Below are positions 16,407 through 25,207 of a stretch of 63,705 nucleotides of DNA, piece by piece. The notes under the pieces are model-generated. The model had not been told where the DNA came from. It made no database searches and was given only the letters and a program-made list of their open reading frames with translations. The position numbers were made by a program, and so were the translations under genes. This stretch comes from HGM04593 sp045661205 (GTDB lineage: Bacteria > Bacteroidota > Bacteroidia > Bacteroidales > Bacteroidaceae), in NCBI GenBank assembly GCA_045661205.1, contig JAZRFE010000012.1, positions 1 through 63,705 on the forward strand. The letters are read 5' to 3'. Each line of letters starts with the position of its first letter. The first letter of the stretch is position 1.

Positions 16407-17827
16407 GAAATTTATTAATCATAATCGTAGCAGTCACGCTGCTGGCTGGCTGTACATCAAAAGTAAAGGAGACGATTACAATCCCCGCACAGACCGAGAC
16501 AAACATCGCCTCGATACACATTGTCAATCAAGATGAAAGCCTCTACAAGATTGCAACAAAATACGGAGTTACACCCGACGAGATAATAGCCCTGAACCCC
16601 GCCCTCGCAAACAAGAAGCTGAAAAAGGGCATGAAGCTCTACATCCCCTTTGCCAAGCAGAAAGAGGTGGTGAAGCAAGACACAATAAAAAAAGAGGAAA
16701 AACCGGTAGTTGAAGAGAAAAAAAGCAAGATGGTGAAAGTAGCCGTCATACTCCCCTTCATGCTCGAAAAATACTCACCCACCGAACAGGAGCGCATGAT
16801 AGAATTTTATCAGGGATTCCTGCTGGCTGTTGAGACACTGAAAAACGAAGGACACTCATTCGACATCCACACATACGACTCGGGCGAATCGACAGAAAAC
16901 CTCGACAAACTCATTGCGAGTGGCAACCTCGACGACTGTGACATCATCATCGGAGCACTCTACCCCAACCACAACAAGCAACTCGCTGCGTTTGCCAAAC
17001 AGCACAACATTCCCCTGGTGCTCCCATTCACAGTGAAAGAAGAGGAAATTTATTCCAACCCCAACGCATACATTGCCAATGCACTGCAAAAGTACATTGT
17101 AGAAAAGAGCGTGGAAAAATTTGTGGAAAGATATCGCAACGCGAACATCATCTTCGTGAAAAACGAACACGAAATAGAAGAGAAAGAGTTTGCCACACGC
17201 CTGAAAGCAAGCATCACGAAAAGCAACATCAGCCACACAGAGATTATCACCGACAGCCTCATAAGCATGGCAAGCGGCAGTGGCAGTGCCTACATAGCCA
17301 AATGTATGAAACCCGACACGATGAACATCTTCATTCCCACGTCGAGCAAGGTAGAGGCATTCAACACCCTGTTGCCCACACTGCTTGTTCTGAAACGCGA
17401 CACACTCAGTTCCATTCCCGAATTCTCCCTCTTTGGCTACCCCGAATGGCAGATATACGCCAACAGCAACCTCGAAGCCATGTACGAGGTAGACACGTAC
17501 TTCTACACCTCGTTCTTCAATAACAACATACTGCCCGAGGCTGTGGATATACAGGCAAGATACGCAGGATGGTACAACCGCAGCATGCAGAACCGCTACC
17601 CACGCTACGGAATGCTCGGCTACGACATAGGCTACTACTTTCTGAAAGCAGCGACCCTCTATGGAAAAAACATTTCCGACGGCATAAACAGCATAAAGTT
17701 CACCCCCACACAGTTGGGATTCAACTTTGCGAGAAACAACGGCCGAGGAAGCTACATAAACAACAAAGTATATTTCGTACGTTACTCACCCGAATATAAA
17801 ATCATTAAAATAGACACCGACAAATGA
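16403..17827 (+). CDS. LysM lipoprotein with type 1 periplasmic-binding-like domain (paralogue of preceding gene)
   Basis: The 474-residue protein has a lipoprotein signal with lipobox LLAGC (Cys17), one LysM domain at about 36-80 (HIVNQDESLYKIATKYG) and a binding-protein fold at about 110-470 that closely parallels the upstream protein: AVILPFMLEKYSPTEQERM, THTYDSGES-like segment, IIGALYPNHNKQLAAFA, and the shared ending YFVRYSPEYKIIKIDTDK. It therefore arose by duplication with loss of two LysM repeats and a gain of lipid anchoring. It overlaps both neighbours by 4 nt, so the three genes are translationally coupled. The ligand is unknown. Confidence 0.85.
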   Translation: MRNLLIIIVAVTLLAGCTSKVKETITIPAQTETNIASIHIVNQDESLYKIATKYGVTPDEIIALNPALANKKLKKGMKLYIPFAKQKEVVKQDTIKKEEKPVVEEKKSKMVKVAVILPFMLEKYSPTEQERMIEFYQGFLLAVETLKNEGHSFDIHTYDSGESTENLDKLIASGNLDDCDIIIGALYPNHNKQLAAFAKQHNIPLVLPFTVKEEEIYSNPNAYIANALQKYIVEKSVEKFVERYRNANIIFVKNEHEIEEKEFATRLKASITKSNISHTEIITDSLISMASGSGSAYIAKCMKPDTMNIFIPTSSKVEAFNTLLPTLLVLKRDTLSSIPEFSLFGYPEWQIYANSNLEAMYEVDTYFYTSFFNNNILPEAVDIQARYAGWYNRSMQNRYPRYGMLGYDIGYYFLKAATLYGKNISDGINSIKFTPTQLGFNFARNNGRGSYINNKVYFVRYSPEYKIIKIDTDK

Positions 17828-18507
17828 AACGCTTACTGACAACAATAATAGCAATAACCCTTGCCATCGCCACAAAAGCACAAATAGAAGAGCCTCGCAA
17901 CATTTTTGAGTTAGGCGTTTCGGGAGGTCTCAACCTCAGCAGTATGGATTTTCAGCCCACAGTGCGACAGTTCAGGCTGCAAGGATTGGGCGGAGGTATC
18001 AGCATGCGCTACACCAGCGAAAAATACTTCAGCATGATATGTGCAGCACAGCTCGAAGTGAACTTCGCACAGCGAGGCTGGGAAGAGGACTTCGACGACA
18101 AGACAAAGAACAGTTACAGCAGATGTCTCAACTACGTAGAGATTCCCTTCATGGCCCACTTGGCCTTTGGCAAAGAGCCTCACGGATTGCAGTTCTTCGT
18201 AAACCTGGGCCCGCAGATAGGCTTCCTGCTCGACGATAGCGAGAACTACGAAGGAGAATGGGCCATCGAGAGCCGCCCCACAGCCACCCAAGCCATTTAC
18301 GGTAAAGAGATAAACAACAAATTCGACTACGGAATTGTAGGCGGCGCAGGCCTTGAACTAAAAACCAAAGCCGGCAACTTTTTCATCGAAGGCAGATACT
18401 ACTACGGCCTCGGCGACATCTTCAACAACTCCAAGACCGACGACTTTGGCCGCTCGGCAAACACCACCATTTCGGCGCGTATAGGCTATTCGATGAGACT
18501 GTTCTAA
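17824..18507 (+). CDS. PorT-family outer-membrane beta-barrel protein
   Basis: The 227-residue protein has a signal peptide (MKRLLTTIIAITLAIATKAQ) and alternating amphipathic beta strands typical of small 8-10-stranded barrels (FELGVSGGLNLSS, GGGISMRYTSEKYFSM, GLQFFVNLGPQIGFL, FFIEGRYYYGLGDIF), ending in an aromatic residue (YSMRLF) as expected for BAM-inserted proteins. It belongs to the broad PorT family, but that name alone does not make it the T9SS component PorT. Its 4-nt overlap with the LysM lipoprotein gene suggests that the barrel and the two peptidoglycan-binding proteins form one envelope-spanning unit. Confidence 0.8.
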   Translation: MKRLLTTIIAITLAIATKAQIEEPRNIFELGVSGGLNLSSMDFQPTVRQFRLQGLGGGISMRYTSEKYFSMICAAQLEVNFAQRGWEEDFDDKTKNSYSRCLNYVEIPFMAHLAFGKEPHGLQFFVNLGPQIGFLLDDSENYEGEWAIESRPTATQAIYGKEINNKFDYGIVGGAGLELKTKAGNFFIEGRYYYGLGDIFNNSKTDDFGRSANTTISARIGYSMRLF

Positions 18508-18521
18508 AGAAAAACAAACAC

Positions 18522-18561
18522 AAATAAAACAGCCGAGAGCATGCTCTCGACTGTTTTATTT
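18522..18561. terminator. Bidirectional terminator between convergent genes
   Basis: A long near-perfect inverted repeat (AAATAAAACAGCCGAGAGCA against its complement with one mismatch) lies between the convergent barrel gene and the DUF4301 gene. A/T-rich outer arms provide a U-tract in both directions. Confidence 0.85.
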
Positions 18562-18575
18562 GCACCAATTATATC

Positions 18576-20090
18576 TTACTGATGCGAATCTCTTAAAAGA
18601 TCGTTCACAGTCTTTACAGGGTTGAATGTAGCAAGAGGCACCTCAACAAACACAGTATTCCAGTCGCACATTGCACCGTTCCACAATCCAGGAAGCTCCA
18701 TAGCCTTCAGTTCGCGACCATTCTTCGACTTGTGAGAGATGAAACCCGTCGAGGGATCAACATAGTCGGGAAGATTGAATTTCTCGCCCTTATAATTCTT
18801 GACAGAGCAAACAAGGTCTACGGGATTGAAATGAGTACCATTCTCGAACATCTCACGCGCCCTCTCATTGTTCATGTCAATCTGCGAACTCTCGAGAATC
18901 TGCAATGAATAGGTGCCGTCGCTGTTGTAAGCAAGGAATGGACCACCACCCGGCTCGCCCACATTCTTTACCATTCCACACACACGCATGGGACGGTTGA
19001 GCTTCTTGCGCAAGTAGAGAACAAGGTTGCAATCTTCGAGGTTTTTAATCTCATTGCTACGACAGAACAGCTTCTGCTGTACGAAACGAATCATCTCCTC
19101 GACCTGCTCGTGAGTATATTTTCCTGAATCAATAAGACGCAGATACTCGAAAGCCTGTTTCTGCAACGACACAAGCACACCAGCAATAAGTTTTTTGTAA
19201 GTAACAGTGTCGCCTTTGAGTCTGTCGGGAACAACATTATCAATATTCTTGATGAAAATAACATCGGCATCGATGTCGTTAAGGTTCTCGATGAGCGCAC
19301 CGTGACCTCCGGGACGGAAGAGCAATGCACCACCCTCGCGGAAAGGTTGGTTGTCGGCATCAACAGCAATAGTATCGGTGCTCTGCTTCTGCTCCGAGAA
19401 AGAAACATCATACACCACGTCGAACATCTTTTCGTAAATATCCTTGCGAGAAGCAACAAGGGCCTCGAACATAGCGCGATGGTTGGGCGAAACAGTAAAA
19501 TGGAGACGCACCTTGCCATCCATAGCCGCATAGAGAGCACCCTCAACAAAATGCTCTTCTATGGGAGTACGCTGCATACCGTCGTAAGCATGGAACTTCA
19601 ACAACCCCTTGGGCAGAGAACCATAGTTAAGACCTGTGAAATCGAGCAGATTAAACACGACAGCCTTGTAATTTCCAGCAGCCATCAGCTCCTTGATGTT
19701 TGCTGCACTGTTTCTTACGCACACATCATCAAGTTCCTCATAAAAAGCAAACTTCTCTATGTTGTTGAAGAAATTCTTCTCGAAATCACTTGTCGGCACA
19801 TCATATTCGGCGCTCAGAAAAGAGAAGAGGTCTTTGAACATGCGGCTGGCAGCACCCGACGCAGGTACAAACTTCACCACCTCGTGACCGGCCTTGCAAT
19901 ACTCATCCCAAACACCGAGAAAAGCCTGAACCTCATCATCGGCAGGCACAAGAACGCCATGCTCGACCGATGCTGCCGCCTCAATCTTAAGAAACGGAAA
20001 ACCTGTTACAAAATTTTTCAACTGCTCGGCAACTTTCTGCTCCGAAATGCCCTTTTTCATAAGTAACGCCTGGTCTGCTTTGCTTATCAT
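18576..20090 (-). CDS. DUF4301 family protein of unknown function
   Basis: The 504-residue cytosolic protein has no signal or membrane segment. Its length and segments such as VVKFVPASGAASRMFKDLFSF, LPKGLLKFHAYDGMQRTPIEEH, FREGGALLFRPGGHGALIENLNDIDADVIFIKNIDNVVPD and GMVKNVGEPGGGPFLAYN match DUF4301, a family conserved in Bacteroidota. The GGHGALIENLND and NIDNVV segments recall nucleotidyltransferase or UDP-sugar pyrophosphorylase folds (compare KNxDNL in UGPases); that is my inference from motif resemblance. It is monocistronic, convergent with the barrel gene and divergent from rel. Confidence 0.8.
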   Translation of the reverse strand: MISKADQALLMKKGISEQKVAEQLKNFVTGFPFLKIEAAASVEHGVLVPADDEVQAFLGVWDEYCKAGHEVVKFVPASGAASRMFKDLFSFLSAEYDVPTSDFEKNFFNNIEKFAFYEELDDVCVRNSAANIKELMAAGNYKAVVFNLLDFTGLNYGSLPKGLLKFHAYDGMQRTPIEEHFVEGALYAAMDGKVRLHFTVSPNHRAMFEALVASRKDIYEKMFDVVYDVSFSEQKQSTDTIAVDADNQPFREGGALLFRPGGHGALIENLNDIDADVIFIKNIDNVVPDRLKGDTVTYKKLIAGVLVSLQKQAFEYLRLIDSGKYTHEQVEEMIRFVQQKLFCRSNEIKNLEDCNLVLYLRKKLNRPMRVCGMVKNVGEPGGGPFLAYNSDGTYSLQILESSQIDMNNERAREMFENGTHFNPVDLVCSVKNYKGEKFNLPDYVDPSTGFISHKSKNGRELKAMELPGLWNGAMCDWNTVFVEVPLATFNPVKTVNDLLRDSHQ

Positions 20091-20347
20091 AGTTGCATTA
20101 ATTTAAAGTTTCACAATACTGCACCGTTCATAAGACAACAATAATCACCGCAAAAAGTATCTTTTCATCCACGCGGAGGGGTATCCGACGAACGTACAAA
20201 TTAAATTCTATTTACAAAAATAGAAATAAATTTCTAAAATCTTCATAAAAAAATACCTCTTTTAAATAAGATGCAATATCTTTGTAAAAAGAGAAAGCAA
20301 CTTTCTGCAAGGTAAAAGAGTTACGGAACGAAAAAAACAAGAAAACG

Positions 20348-22561
20348 ATGCCCGAATCAATAATTCTTACACACGATGAGAAGAAAGAACTTCTTGGCCT
20401 GTGGCGCAAACTGCAAACAAATGTAGAAGAGAAAGTTACATCAAGCGACTACCAATATATAAAACCACGCTTCGACAAAGCCGTTGCCGAGGGTAAGATA
20501 ACTCGAGACAAATTCGGCCTCAACCCCATACTGCTCGACCTCTACACCGTCTACTTAGTCGGCAAGGAGATTGGCTACCGTCGCGAGATAACCATCAGCA
20601 TCCTGCTCAACCGTTGCGTGCTGGCGGGAGCCATAACCATGCAAGAGGTGTCCGAAATGTATGGTAGCAATGTTACCAACATTCTCTCGAGCTTGGCACA
20701 GATAAATGCTCTGCACGCCAAAAGCCCCACAGTAGAGAGCGAGAACTTCCGTAACCTGTTGCTGTCGCTCGCCAACGACATGCGCATCATCCTCATAATG
20801 ATAGCCGAGCGTCTGGTGCTCATGCGCCACATAGCCGACAGCGACAACGACGAAGCCCGCCGACAAGTAGCACGCGAAGCATCGCAGCTCTACGCGCCCC
20901 TCGCCCACAAGTTAGGTTTCTACAAGCTGAAATCTGAACTCGAAGACCTTGTGATAAAATACACCGAGCCCGAAGTGTATGCCGAGCTTAGTCGCAAGCT
21001 CGAAGAGACAGCCGCATCGCGCGAGGACTACATGGCAAACTTCATATCGCCCATAGAAAAGTCGCTTCGCGGCAACCCCCACATAAAGTACCGCATAAAG
21101 GGAAGAACAAAGTCGATACACTCGATATGGCAAAAGATGAAACGCCAGAAAAGCCCATTCGAGAAGATATACGACATCTTTGCCATACGAATAATCATCG
21201 ACAGCGAACTTGCAAACGAGAAGAGCGAATGTTGGCAAGTGTACTCGCTTGTTACCGACCTATACACGCCCAACCCCCACCGATTGCGTGACTGGCTCTC
21301 GGTGCCCAAGAGCAACGGTTACGAGTCGCTGCACACAACAGTCATGGGCCCCGAAGGTCGCTGGGTAGAGGTGCAGATACGTACCGAGAGAATGGACACC
21401 ATTGCTGAGCATGGATTGGCAGCCCACTGGCGTTACAAAGGAATAAAGAGTGAGAAAGGGCTCGACAACTTGCTTGCCTCCATCCGCGACACTCTTGAAC
21501 ACATCTCCGAAGAAGATGTCTCGGACAACAAGTTCAAGATGGAGCTATACAAGGATGACATATTTGTGTTCACCCCCAAAGGCGACCTTTTCCACCTTCC
21601 CAAAGGAGCGACCATTCTCGACTTTGCATTCTGCATACACACAGGCGTAGGCAGTCATTGCACCGGTGCCCTTGTGAACGGGCGCAACGTACCGCTGAAA
21701 CATGCCCTGAACAATGGCGACCAGGTGGAAATAGTCACCAGCAACAGCCAGACACCCAAACAGGCGTGGCTGAAGATAGTAAAGACCTCACGTGCCCGCG
21801 CCAAGATACGTCAGGCACTCAAAGACATAGGCGCACGTCAGGCAGCCCTCGCCCGCGAGACCATAGAACGCAAGTTCAAGAACCACAAGATGGAGTTCGA
21901 CGAGCGACAGATGGATCGTCTCATCCGCAAGATGGGCTTCAAACGTCTGAGCGAGTTCTACCAACAGGTAGCCGACGGCTTTATAGACGTTACCGATGTG
22001 CTGCAACGCTACCAAGAGATGCTTGCCGCCGACAATGCCACCAGCGACACCATCCACAGCGCACAGGACTACACTTTGCAGAACGACCCAGAAAAGGGAG
22101 GCTCGTCAGACATCCTTGTCATCGAGAGAAACCTCAAAGGTGTAGACTATAAATTTGCAAAGTGCTGCACCCCCATCTTTGGCGACGAAATATTCGGATT
22201 CGTCACCATAAGCGGTGGAATATCCATTCACCGCAAAGACTGTAGCAACGCACGCGAACTGCGCGAACGCTACCCCTGGCGAGTAATCGAGGCACGCTGG
22301 AGCGACAAGGACAAGAACGGCAAGACCCTCTTTGCCGTAAACCTGCGCATCGTAGGCCACGACGACATTGGAATTGTCACAAACATCACCTCGGTAATCA
22401 GCCAAGAAAAAGATGTCATACTGCGCAGCATCAACATCGAGTCGCACGACACACTCTTCTCGGGTACCCTCACACTGTTGGTAGACGAGTTTAGCAAACT
22501 GAGCAAGCTCATACGCAAGATAGAGACCATAAAAGGCGTCAAGCAGGTATCACGCGTATAA
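20348..22561 (+). CDS. relA: RelA/SpoT-type (p)ppGpp synthetase with degenerate hydrolase domain
   Basis: The 737-residue long RSH protein has an N-terminal HD-fold region (~30-200), a synthetase (~240-380), TGS (~410-470), a zinc-finger-like CC segment (FAKCCTPIFGDEIFG) and an ACT domain. Synthetase motifs are intact: SIHSIWQKMKR, YDIFAIRIIID, SNGYESLHTTVMGP, EVQIRTERMDTIAEHGLAAHW. The hydrolase HDxxED site is lost: the aligned residues are Asn88-Arg89 (LLNRCVLAGA), and the usual KLADRLHNMRT reads MIAERLVLMRH. The loop that is RxKD in bifunctional Rel and ExDD in E. coli RelA is RLRD (312-315). It should therefore only make (p)ppGpp, and a separate hydrolase must exist elsewhere. A TATCTTTG box lies upstream at about 20275. 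Confidence 0.9.
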   Translation: MPESIILTHDEKKELLGLWRKLQTNVEEKVTSSDYQYIKPRFDKAVAEGKITRDKFGLNPILLDLYTVYLVGKEIGYRREITISILLNRCVLAGAITMQEVSEMYGSNVTNILSSLAQINALHAKSPTVESENFRNLLLSLANDMRIILIMIAERLVLMRHIADSDNDEARRQVAREASQLYAPLAHKLGFYKLKSELEDLVIKYTEPEVYAELSRKLEETAASREDYMANFISPIEKSLRGNPHIKYRIKGRTKSIHSIWQKMKRQKSPFEKIYDIFAIRIIIDSELANEKSECWQVYSLVTDLYTPNPHRLRDWLSVPKSNGYESLHTTVMGPEGRWVEVQIRTERMDTIAEHGLAAHWRYKGIKSEKGLDNLLASIRDTLEHISEEDVSDNKFKMELYKDDIFVFTPKGDLFHLPKGATILDFAFCIHTGVGSHCTGALVNGRNVPLKHALNNGDQVEIVTSNSQTPKQAWLKIVKTSRARAKIRQALKDIGARQAALARETIERKFKNHKMEFDERQMDRLIRKMGFKRLSEFYQQVADGFIDVTDVLQRYQEMLAADNATSDTIHSAQDYTLQNDPEKGGSSDILVIERNLKGVDYKFAKCCTPIFGDEIFGFVTISGGISIHRKDCSNARELRERYPWRVIEARWSDKDKNGKTLFAVNLRIVGHDDIGIVTNITSVISQEKDVILRSINIESHDTLFSGTLTLLVDEFSKLSKLIRKIETIKGVKQVSRV

Positions 22562-22649
22562 ATGTACATTACAAAAAACCGTTGCAAACAACAGATTATT
22601 TGATATATAATAAGTAACTTTGCACCGTAGAAAAAAAGATAAAAAGAAA

Positions 22650-23108
22650 ATGAAAAAGACAATCATAACACTGCTCCTCGCAATACTGTTCATCCCCACG
22701 ATGGCACAGGAGCAAAAAGACACCATTGCAACAAAGAAGGAGAAACTTTATGCCGAAATAAAGTTTGAAAAGACCAATCACAACTTCGGCACATTTGCAG
22801 CAGACACAGCACTACTCGACTGCGAGTTCAAGTTCAAGAACGTAGGCAACGCCGACCTGTACATACATCAGGCATTCGCCTCGTGCGGATGCACTGTGCC
22901 CGACTTTCCTATTGAAGCCATCAAACCCGGAGAGAGCGGAAGCATCAAGGTGACATATGACGGCACTCATAAATCCCCCGGCAACATGCGTCGCAGCATC
23001 ACCGTACACACAAACGGAAAAGTAGAGATGGTAAAGCTCTACATCACCGGAAAAATGTTACCACGCAAAATAGAAGAGACACCTGTGGTAAAAATAGAAG
23101 AAGAGTAA
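22650..23108 (+). CDS. DUF1573 periplasmic protein
   Basis: 152 residues from the ATG at 22650; the frame extends to 22620, but those codons are basic and precede the signal peptide. The signal peptide is MKKTIITLLLAILFIPTMAQ. One DUF1573 immunoglobulin-like (ASPM/Hydin-type) domain follows: FEKTNHNFGTFAADTALLDCEFKFKN, FASCGCTVPDFP with its CGC turn, and PGNMRRSITVHTNGK. The family is abundant in Bacteroidota, secreted, and without a known biochemical role. A TAACTTTG -7-like box lies at 22615-22622. It is followed by a strong shared terminator. Confidence 0.85.
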   Translation: MKKTIITLLLAILFIPTMAQEQKDTIATKKEKLYAEIKFEKTNHNFGTFAADTALLDCEFKFKNVGNADLYIHQAFASCGCTVPDFPIEAIKPGESGSIKVTYDGTHKSPGNMRRSITVHTNGKVEMVKLYITGKMLPRKIEETPVVKIEEE

Positions 23109-23117
23109 CAACAACAT

Positions 23118-23159
23118 AAAAATCTCCCCAAAGTTCCATCGGACTTTGGGGAGATTTTT
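23118..23159. terminator. Bidirectional terminator
   Basis: A perfect 17-bp stem (23118-23134 with 23143-23159) with an 8-nt loop, A-rich on the left and T-rich on the right, separates the convergent DUF1573 and M18 aminopeptidase genes. Confidence 0.92.
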
Positions 23160-23172
23160 ATTCACCTATCGC

Positions 23173-24450
23173 TTACACATTGTAGAACTCGGTGAAAGCC
23201 TTTATAACATACTCGGTATCGACAAGAGCCGAAGTCTCACGAATGGAGTGCATACCCCACATAGGGTTACCCATATCCACACCGCGCATAGGTAGCTGAG
23301 TGGTAAGAGTATTTCCCAAAGTTCCGCCACCGGCAATGTCTGAACGGTTCACGAAATACTGGAAAGGCACACCTGCCTTGCGACAAATTTCGGCAAAGAC
23401 AGCAGCCGACTCGGCATCGGTAACATACTTCTGATTGGCGTTGAACTTGATAACAGGGCCGCCACCCATCACAGGATGGTTTGTGGGGTCGTGTTTGTCG
23501 GCATAGTTGGGGTGCAGAGCATGAGCCATGTCGGCAGAAACCATGAATGAGTTCTCCACAGCGCCATAGAGGTCGCCGGGTTTTCCGCCACGATTCATAA
23601 TGATAGTGTCGAGCAAGTTGCGCAGCACGGGCGATGCAGAGCCCTGCTTTGTGACGTTACCTGTCTCCTCGTTATCGAAAAGCGCGAGAACCTGAGTCAT
23701 AGACGAAGGCTTGCTGTTAATCATCGCCTGAAGACCGGCAAAAGACATCAGCAGGTCATCCTGACGACCACAGGATACAAACTCGTTGTTCATACCACAA
23801 AGACAAGCAGGTGTAGCGTCGTAGAGCGAAACATCAAAGTCGAGAATATCCTTTACATCCACGCCAAGTTCCTCGGCAATAATCTTCACAAGCAGATTCT
23901 CTTTCTCGAAGTGTCCGGTGATGAATCCCAGCACAGGCATCATATCACGCTGACGGTTGATAGGATTACCATCGTTCACCTCGCGGTTGAAGTGTATAGC
24001 CAAGTGAGGAATGAGCAGCAAGGGGCGTTTCACATGAAGCAGACGAATCTCGGGACGCAAAGGCGACTCTCCGCGCAAAATCACACGACCCGCAATAGAG
24101 AGAGGACGGTCGAACCAAGTGTAAAGAATGGGGCCTCCATAAACCTCGGTATTCAAGCGCACCATGCCACCCTCGGAGTACATTTCGGGCGCAGGCTTAA
24201 TGCGAAATCCGGGAGAGTCGGTGTGAGCGCAGATTAGTTTGAAACCCTCTTTCACGCAACCGGTACCCACGCGGAAAGCAAAAAGCGCGGAATTGTTCTT
24301 TGTAATATAGTACCCTGCTCCCGCCTCAAGTGCAGGCATATTGCCAAGTTCAACCTTTTTAAAGCCATTGGCAGTAAGCAGTTTCTCGGCATAATCTATC
24401 GCAAGAAAATTGACAGGAGAACTGTCAAGCATTTTTAATAAATCGTTCAT
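23173..24450 (-). CDS. apeB: M18 family aminopeptidase
   Basis: The 425-residue enzyme has the M18 metal-binding blocks: AHTDSPGFRIKP (His and Asp ligands), VLALFDNEETGN (Glu), SADMAHALHPNY, and the C-terminal GMHSIRETSAL. This dinuclear zinc enzyme removes N-terminal (often acidic) residues from peptides in the cytosol; members form dodecamers. It lies 4 nt downstream of the MurU-like gene, which in turn is 9 nt from the AmgK-RapZ gene, so the three are one transcription unit. Linking it to murein peptide recycling is an inference from this order only. Confidence 0.92.
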   Translation of the reverse strand: MNDLLKMLDSSPVNFLAIDYAEKLLTANGFKKVELGNMPALEAGAGYYITKNNSALFAFRVGTGCVKEGFKLICAHTDSPGFRIKPAPEMYSEGGMVRLNTEVYGGPILYTWFDRPLSIAGRVILRGESPLRPEIRLLHVKRPLLLIPHLAIHFNREVNDGNPINRQRDMMPVLGFITGHFEKENLLVKIIAEELGVDVKDILDFDVSLYDATPACLCGMNNEFVSCGRQDDLLMSFAGLQAMINSKPSSMTQVLALFDNEETGNVTKQGSASPVLRNLLDTIIMNRGGKPGDLYGAVENSFMVSADMAHALHPNYADKHDPTNHPVMGGGPVIKFNANQKYVTDAESAAVFAEICRKAGVPFQYFVNRSDIAGGGTLGNTLTTQLPMRGVDMGNPMWGMHSIRETSALVDTEYVIKAFTEFYNV

Positions 24451-24454
24451 AGTA

Positions 24455-25198
24455 TCATTTTTTTAAATTAGTATTTTTCAAAATATCGGCTGCACGTTCA
24501 AGAGCCTCGGGCGTGCCGGCATCTACCCATCGGCATGTGTCGGGGAAGAGCGCAGCCCTCACACTCATGCGCGCGGCATTTTCAAGATAGAAGGGAATGA
24601 GCGGAAAAGCCCCATCGGTCTCTTTCATACGGCGCGCCATTGCTGCGTTAATCACATGTATTCCCGAAAATGCGTAAGGTGTGAAAATCTCGGGAGAAAA
24701 ATCGGGGAAAGGCGACCTTTTCTCGCCACTCTTCATATTCATCCATCCCGCAAGAGCCATCTTCTCGTCAAAAAAGAGCATGCGCGAAGAGTTTCTTTTC
24801 TGCACCAGCAACAGCGTGTCGCACCCCTCGGCCGAGGCATATAGCTCGCCCAAATTCACATCGCTTATCACATCGACATTATGCACAAGCACAGGCTTGT
24901 CATCGTCGAAGAAGCCGAGCGCACGTGCAATGCCGCCACCCGTATCGAGCAACAAGTCGCGCTCGTCAGAGACATCTATCCTGATGCCAAACGAGTCGTT
25001 GCGACGCAGAAAATCGATAATCTGCTCGCCCATATAATGCACGTTCACCACTATATGCGTAAAGCCCGCGCACTTCATCTTGAGAATAAGATGCTGCAAC
25101 ATCGATGCCCCTGCAACCTCCACGAGAGCCTTAGGGCGGTCGTCAGTGAGCGGTCGCAAACGCGTACCCAATCCGGCAGCAAGAATTATAGCATTCAT
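24455..25198 (-). CDS. murU: Nucleotidyltransferase, probable MurNAc-1-phosphate uridylyltransferase (MurU-like)
   Basis: The 247-residue protein has the nucleotidyltransferase signature MNAIILAAGLGTRLRPLTDD.PKALVEV at the N-terminus, HNVDVISDVNLGELY as the metal-binding region, and FSGIHVINAAMA further on. It is the size of MurU (about 225-250) and lacks the C-terminal beta-helix of GlmU-type enzymes. MurU makes UDP-MurNAc from MurNAc-1-P made by AmgK, bypassing de novo synthesis. The gene directly upstream encodes an AmgK-type kinase, which strongly supports this role over a mannose-1-phosphate guanylyltransferase. Confidence 0.82.
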   Translation of the reverse strand: MNAIILAAGLGTRLRPLTDDRPKALVEVAGASMLQHLILKMKCAGFTHIVVNVHYMGEQIIDFLRRNDSFGIRIDVSDERDLLLDTGGGIARALGFFDDDKPVLVHNVDVISDVNLGELYASAEGCDTLLLVQKRNSSRMLFFDEKMALAGWMNMKSGEKRSPFPDFSPEIFTPYAFSGIHVINAAMARRMKETDGAFPLIPFYLENAARMSVRAALFPDTCRWVDAGTPEALERAADILKNTNLKK

Positions 25199-25207
25199 CC
25201 TTTAAAA

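Noticed and set aside
17824..18507. Assignment of the barrel protein as the T9SS core component PorT
   Set aside because: The family name covers many unrelated small barrels, and no other T9SS machinery genes are adjacent.
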